From assembly GCA_938034375.1 (NCBI GenBank), contig CALHLB010000128.1, positions 1 through 46,600 on the forward strand: a DNA stretch of 46,600 bases, written 5' to 3'. A program made the position numbers and the translations under genes. Position 1 is the stretch's first letter. The number at the start of each line of letters is the position of its first letter. Below, piece after piece: positions 45,442 through 46,600 of the stretch. This stretch comes from an uncultured Alphaproteobacteria bacterium (GTDB lineage Bacteria; Pseudomonadota; Alphaproteobacteria; Rhizobiales; JACESI01). Under the pieces are notes generated by a model that saw only the letters and a program-made list of their open reading frames with translations, did no database searches and had not been told where the DNA came from.

Positions 45442-45891
45442 TCAGGCTTTTTCAATAATTAAAACGGAGCCTTCCGCTTTTATAACGTTGACTTTCTCGC
45501 CCTTGTTTAAATTTTCAGAGCATCTCACAATCCATAAACTATCGCCAATTTTGACACGTCCTTTGCCGTCTTCAATGGTTTCTTCCAATGTAAAAGTTTG
45601 GCCGATATAATGGCTGCCTCGATCATTCAATGTTCTGGCATTATCCATTTTACCAAATTTATGGTTTAACCGCCGGCCTAAAAGAGCGAAAATAAGGCCG
45701 AGAAAAGCAAAGCCGATCAATTGTACTTGCCAATCTAGTGGCACAAGCAAAGCGACTGTTCCCACAACCAAAGCTGCAAGGCCGACCCATAAGAAGAAAA
45801 TACCAGGCAGTATAATTTCAAGCACAAGGAAGGCTAATCCTAAAGCCCACCAAGACCAGGCACCCAATTCAAGAATTATCTTCTCAAGCAT
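45442..45891 (-). CDS. NfeD-like membrane protein (short form)
   Basis: A 149-residue short NfeD protein with three transmembrane segments (WWALGLAFLVLEIILPGIFF, LAALVVGTVALLV, LIGFAFLGLIFALLG) and a C-terminal OB-fold (about 90-147; GQTFTLEETIEDGKGRVKIGD). It lacks the ClpP-like protease domain of long NfeD. Such proteins pair with SPFH proteins in membrane microdomains, and the SPFH gene lies five bases upstream on the same strand. The stop is 22 bases from that of the convergent motB-like gene. Confidence 0.88.
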   Translation of the reverse strand: MLEKIILELGAWSWWALGLAFLVLEIILPGIFFLWVGLAALVVGTVALLVPLDWQVQLIGFAFLGLIFALLGRRLNHKFGKMDNARTLNDRGSHYIGQTFTLEETIEDGKGRVKIGDSLWIVRCSENLNKGEKVNVIKAEGSVLIIEKA

Positions 45892-45896
45892 AGGCG

Positions 45897-46600
45897 TTAC
45901 CGATCTTCACCAGTTGGAGGAACGGCAGAGGCAGGCCTTATTCTGTTTTCTTTATTGGCCTTATCGCCAAAGGCTTCTTTTGCAATTTCACCAATACCGG
46001 AAAGGGAACCTAAAAGCGCTGTTGCTTCAACGGGTAGCATAAGCACTTTTTGATTTTTTGCTGTTGCAAGACTTTCAATGGCGCCAACATATTTGTTGGC
46101 AACAAAATAATTAACGGCTTGCATATCGCCATTGGCAATTGCATCAGAGACAACAGCGGTTGCCTTTGCTTCAGCTTCAGCTTCTCTTTCACGTGCCTCC
46201 GCATCACGAAATGCTGCCTCTCTGCGGCCTTCTGCTTCAAGGATTAAACTTTGTTTTTCCCCTTCTGCTTTCAAAATATCAGCTTGTCGTAAGCCTTCTG
46301 CTTCAAGGATTGATGCGCGTTTTTCACGTTCAGCTTTCATTTGGCGGGCCATGGAATCGACCAAATCACGCGGAGGGTTAATATCCTTGATTTCAATGCG
46401 TGTAATCTTAACACCCCATGGTTGGGCTGCTTGATCAACAACGTTTAAAAGGCGGGCGCTAATCTCATCTCTATTGGATAAAAGATTGTCTAAATCCATC
46501 GAACCCATAACGGTTCTAAGGTTGGTCATGGTGAGATTTAAAATCGCATTTTCCAGATTATTAACTTCATATGCTGCGGCTGGAGCATCAAGAATTTGAT
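45897..46600 (-). CDS. SPFH/Band 7 (stomatin, paraslipin-like) protein, 5' partial
   Basis: Membrane-microdomain scaffold protein of the stomatin/QmcA type. About 233 codons are visible. The frame stays open to the right edge, where it encodes [20 protein letters not shown], a normal inner part of an SPFH domain. The ATG at 46529 is therefore internal and roughly the first hundred residues lie outside the window. [20 protein letters not shown] and [14 protein letters not shown] follow, then a coiled-coil stretch with repeated [14 protein letters not shown] units. The C-terminus is short. Its NfeD partner follows after five bases, the usual two-gene unit. Confidence 0.93.
   Translation of the reverse strand, partial: QILDAPAAAYEVNNLENAILNLTMTNLRTVMGSMDLDNLLSNRDEISARLLNVVDQAAQPWGVKITRIEIKDINPPRDLVDSMARQMKAEREKRASILEAEGLRQADILKAEGEKQSLILEAEGRREAAFRDAEAREREAEAEAKATAVVSDAIANGDMQAVNYFVANKYVGAIESLATAKNQKVLMLPVEATALLGSLSGIGEIAKEAFGDKANKENRIRPASAVPPTGEDR

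Noticed and set aside
46527-46529. ATG at 46529 as the start of the SPFH gene
   Set aside because: In-frame codons to the right edge continue the SPFH domain, so the gene is cut by the window edge.

Overview
The window is about 46.6 kb of an AT-rich, gene-dense alphaproteobacterial chromosome. Several gene neighbourhoods are ones I know from Hyphomicrobiales (Rhizobiales): bolA / J-domain protein / cobS / cobT, obgE-proB-proA-nadD, aroC with ribB and fabI nearby, and ubiA facing a DUF6101 gene. A RibB with a decayed cyclohydrolase half and an Irr-type palindrome before hemH point the same way. The PomA/PomB-like stator hints at a sodium-rich, perhaps marine, habitat. I cannot name the genus. 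I see no tRNA or rRNA genes, CRISPR array, transposase, integrase or prophage. Both edge genes are cut: an AlkA-type glycosylase on the left and an SPFH protein on the right.

Layout. 1-2.3 kb: DNA glycosylase, alpha/beta hydrolase, HNH endonuclease, bolA. 2.4-8.0 kb: J-domain protein, the cobaltochelatase subunits cobS and cobT, then two exported proteins of unclear role. 8.1-13.7 kb: obgE, proB, proA, nadD and a GT39-like membrane glycosyltransferase. 13.8-16.4 kb: modABC molybdate uptake. 16.5-20.3 kb: an aminotransferase, a secreted esterase, a 75-residue peptidoglycan-binding-like protein and an amidase. 20.6-23.4 kb: a DUF1007 protein with a NicO-type Ni/Co transporter, then hemH. 23.5-29.1 kb: ribB, aroC, histidine phosphatase, fabI and a GlcD-type flavoprotein.

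29.1-39.1 kb is the main accessory block, a compact Wzx/Wzy-type exopolysaccharide locus in two divergent arms. The minus arm carries a polymerase-like protein, a flippase, a GT4 enzyme and a beta-propeller glycosyltransferase-like protein. The plus arm carries a Wzz/ExoP-type co-polymerase with a decayed kinase domain, a WecG/TagA/CpsF transferase and an exported GH5 hydrolase. A JmjC-like cupin protein converges on it. 40.4-46.6 kb: purD, ubiA, DUF6101, the PomAB-like stator, and an NfeD/SPFH pair.

Main non-coding signals. A family of roughly 105-bp palindromic repeats has four copies (near 3.2, 16.4, 18.7 and 40.3 kb), all placed where they could end transcription of a neighbouring gene. 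An Irr-like box lies 52 bp before hemH. Palindromes lie before modA, between the two polysaccharide arms, and before the DUF1007 gene. I did not find a clearly new multi-gene system. The repeat family, the polysaccharide locus with its degenerate co-polymerase, and the metal-handling genes are the parts most worth following up.
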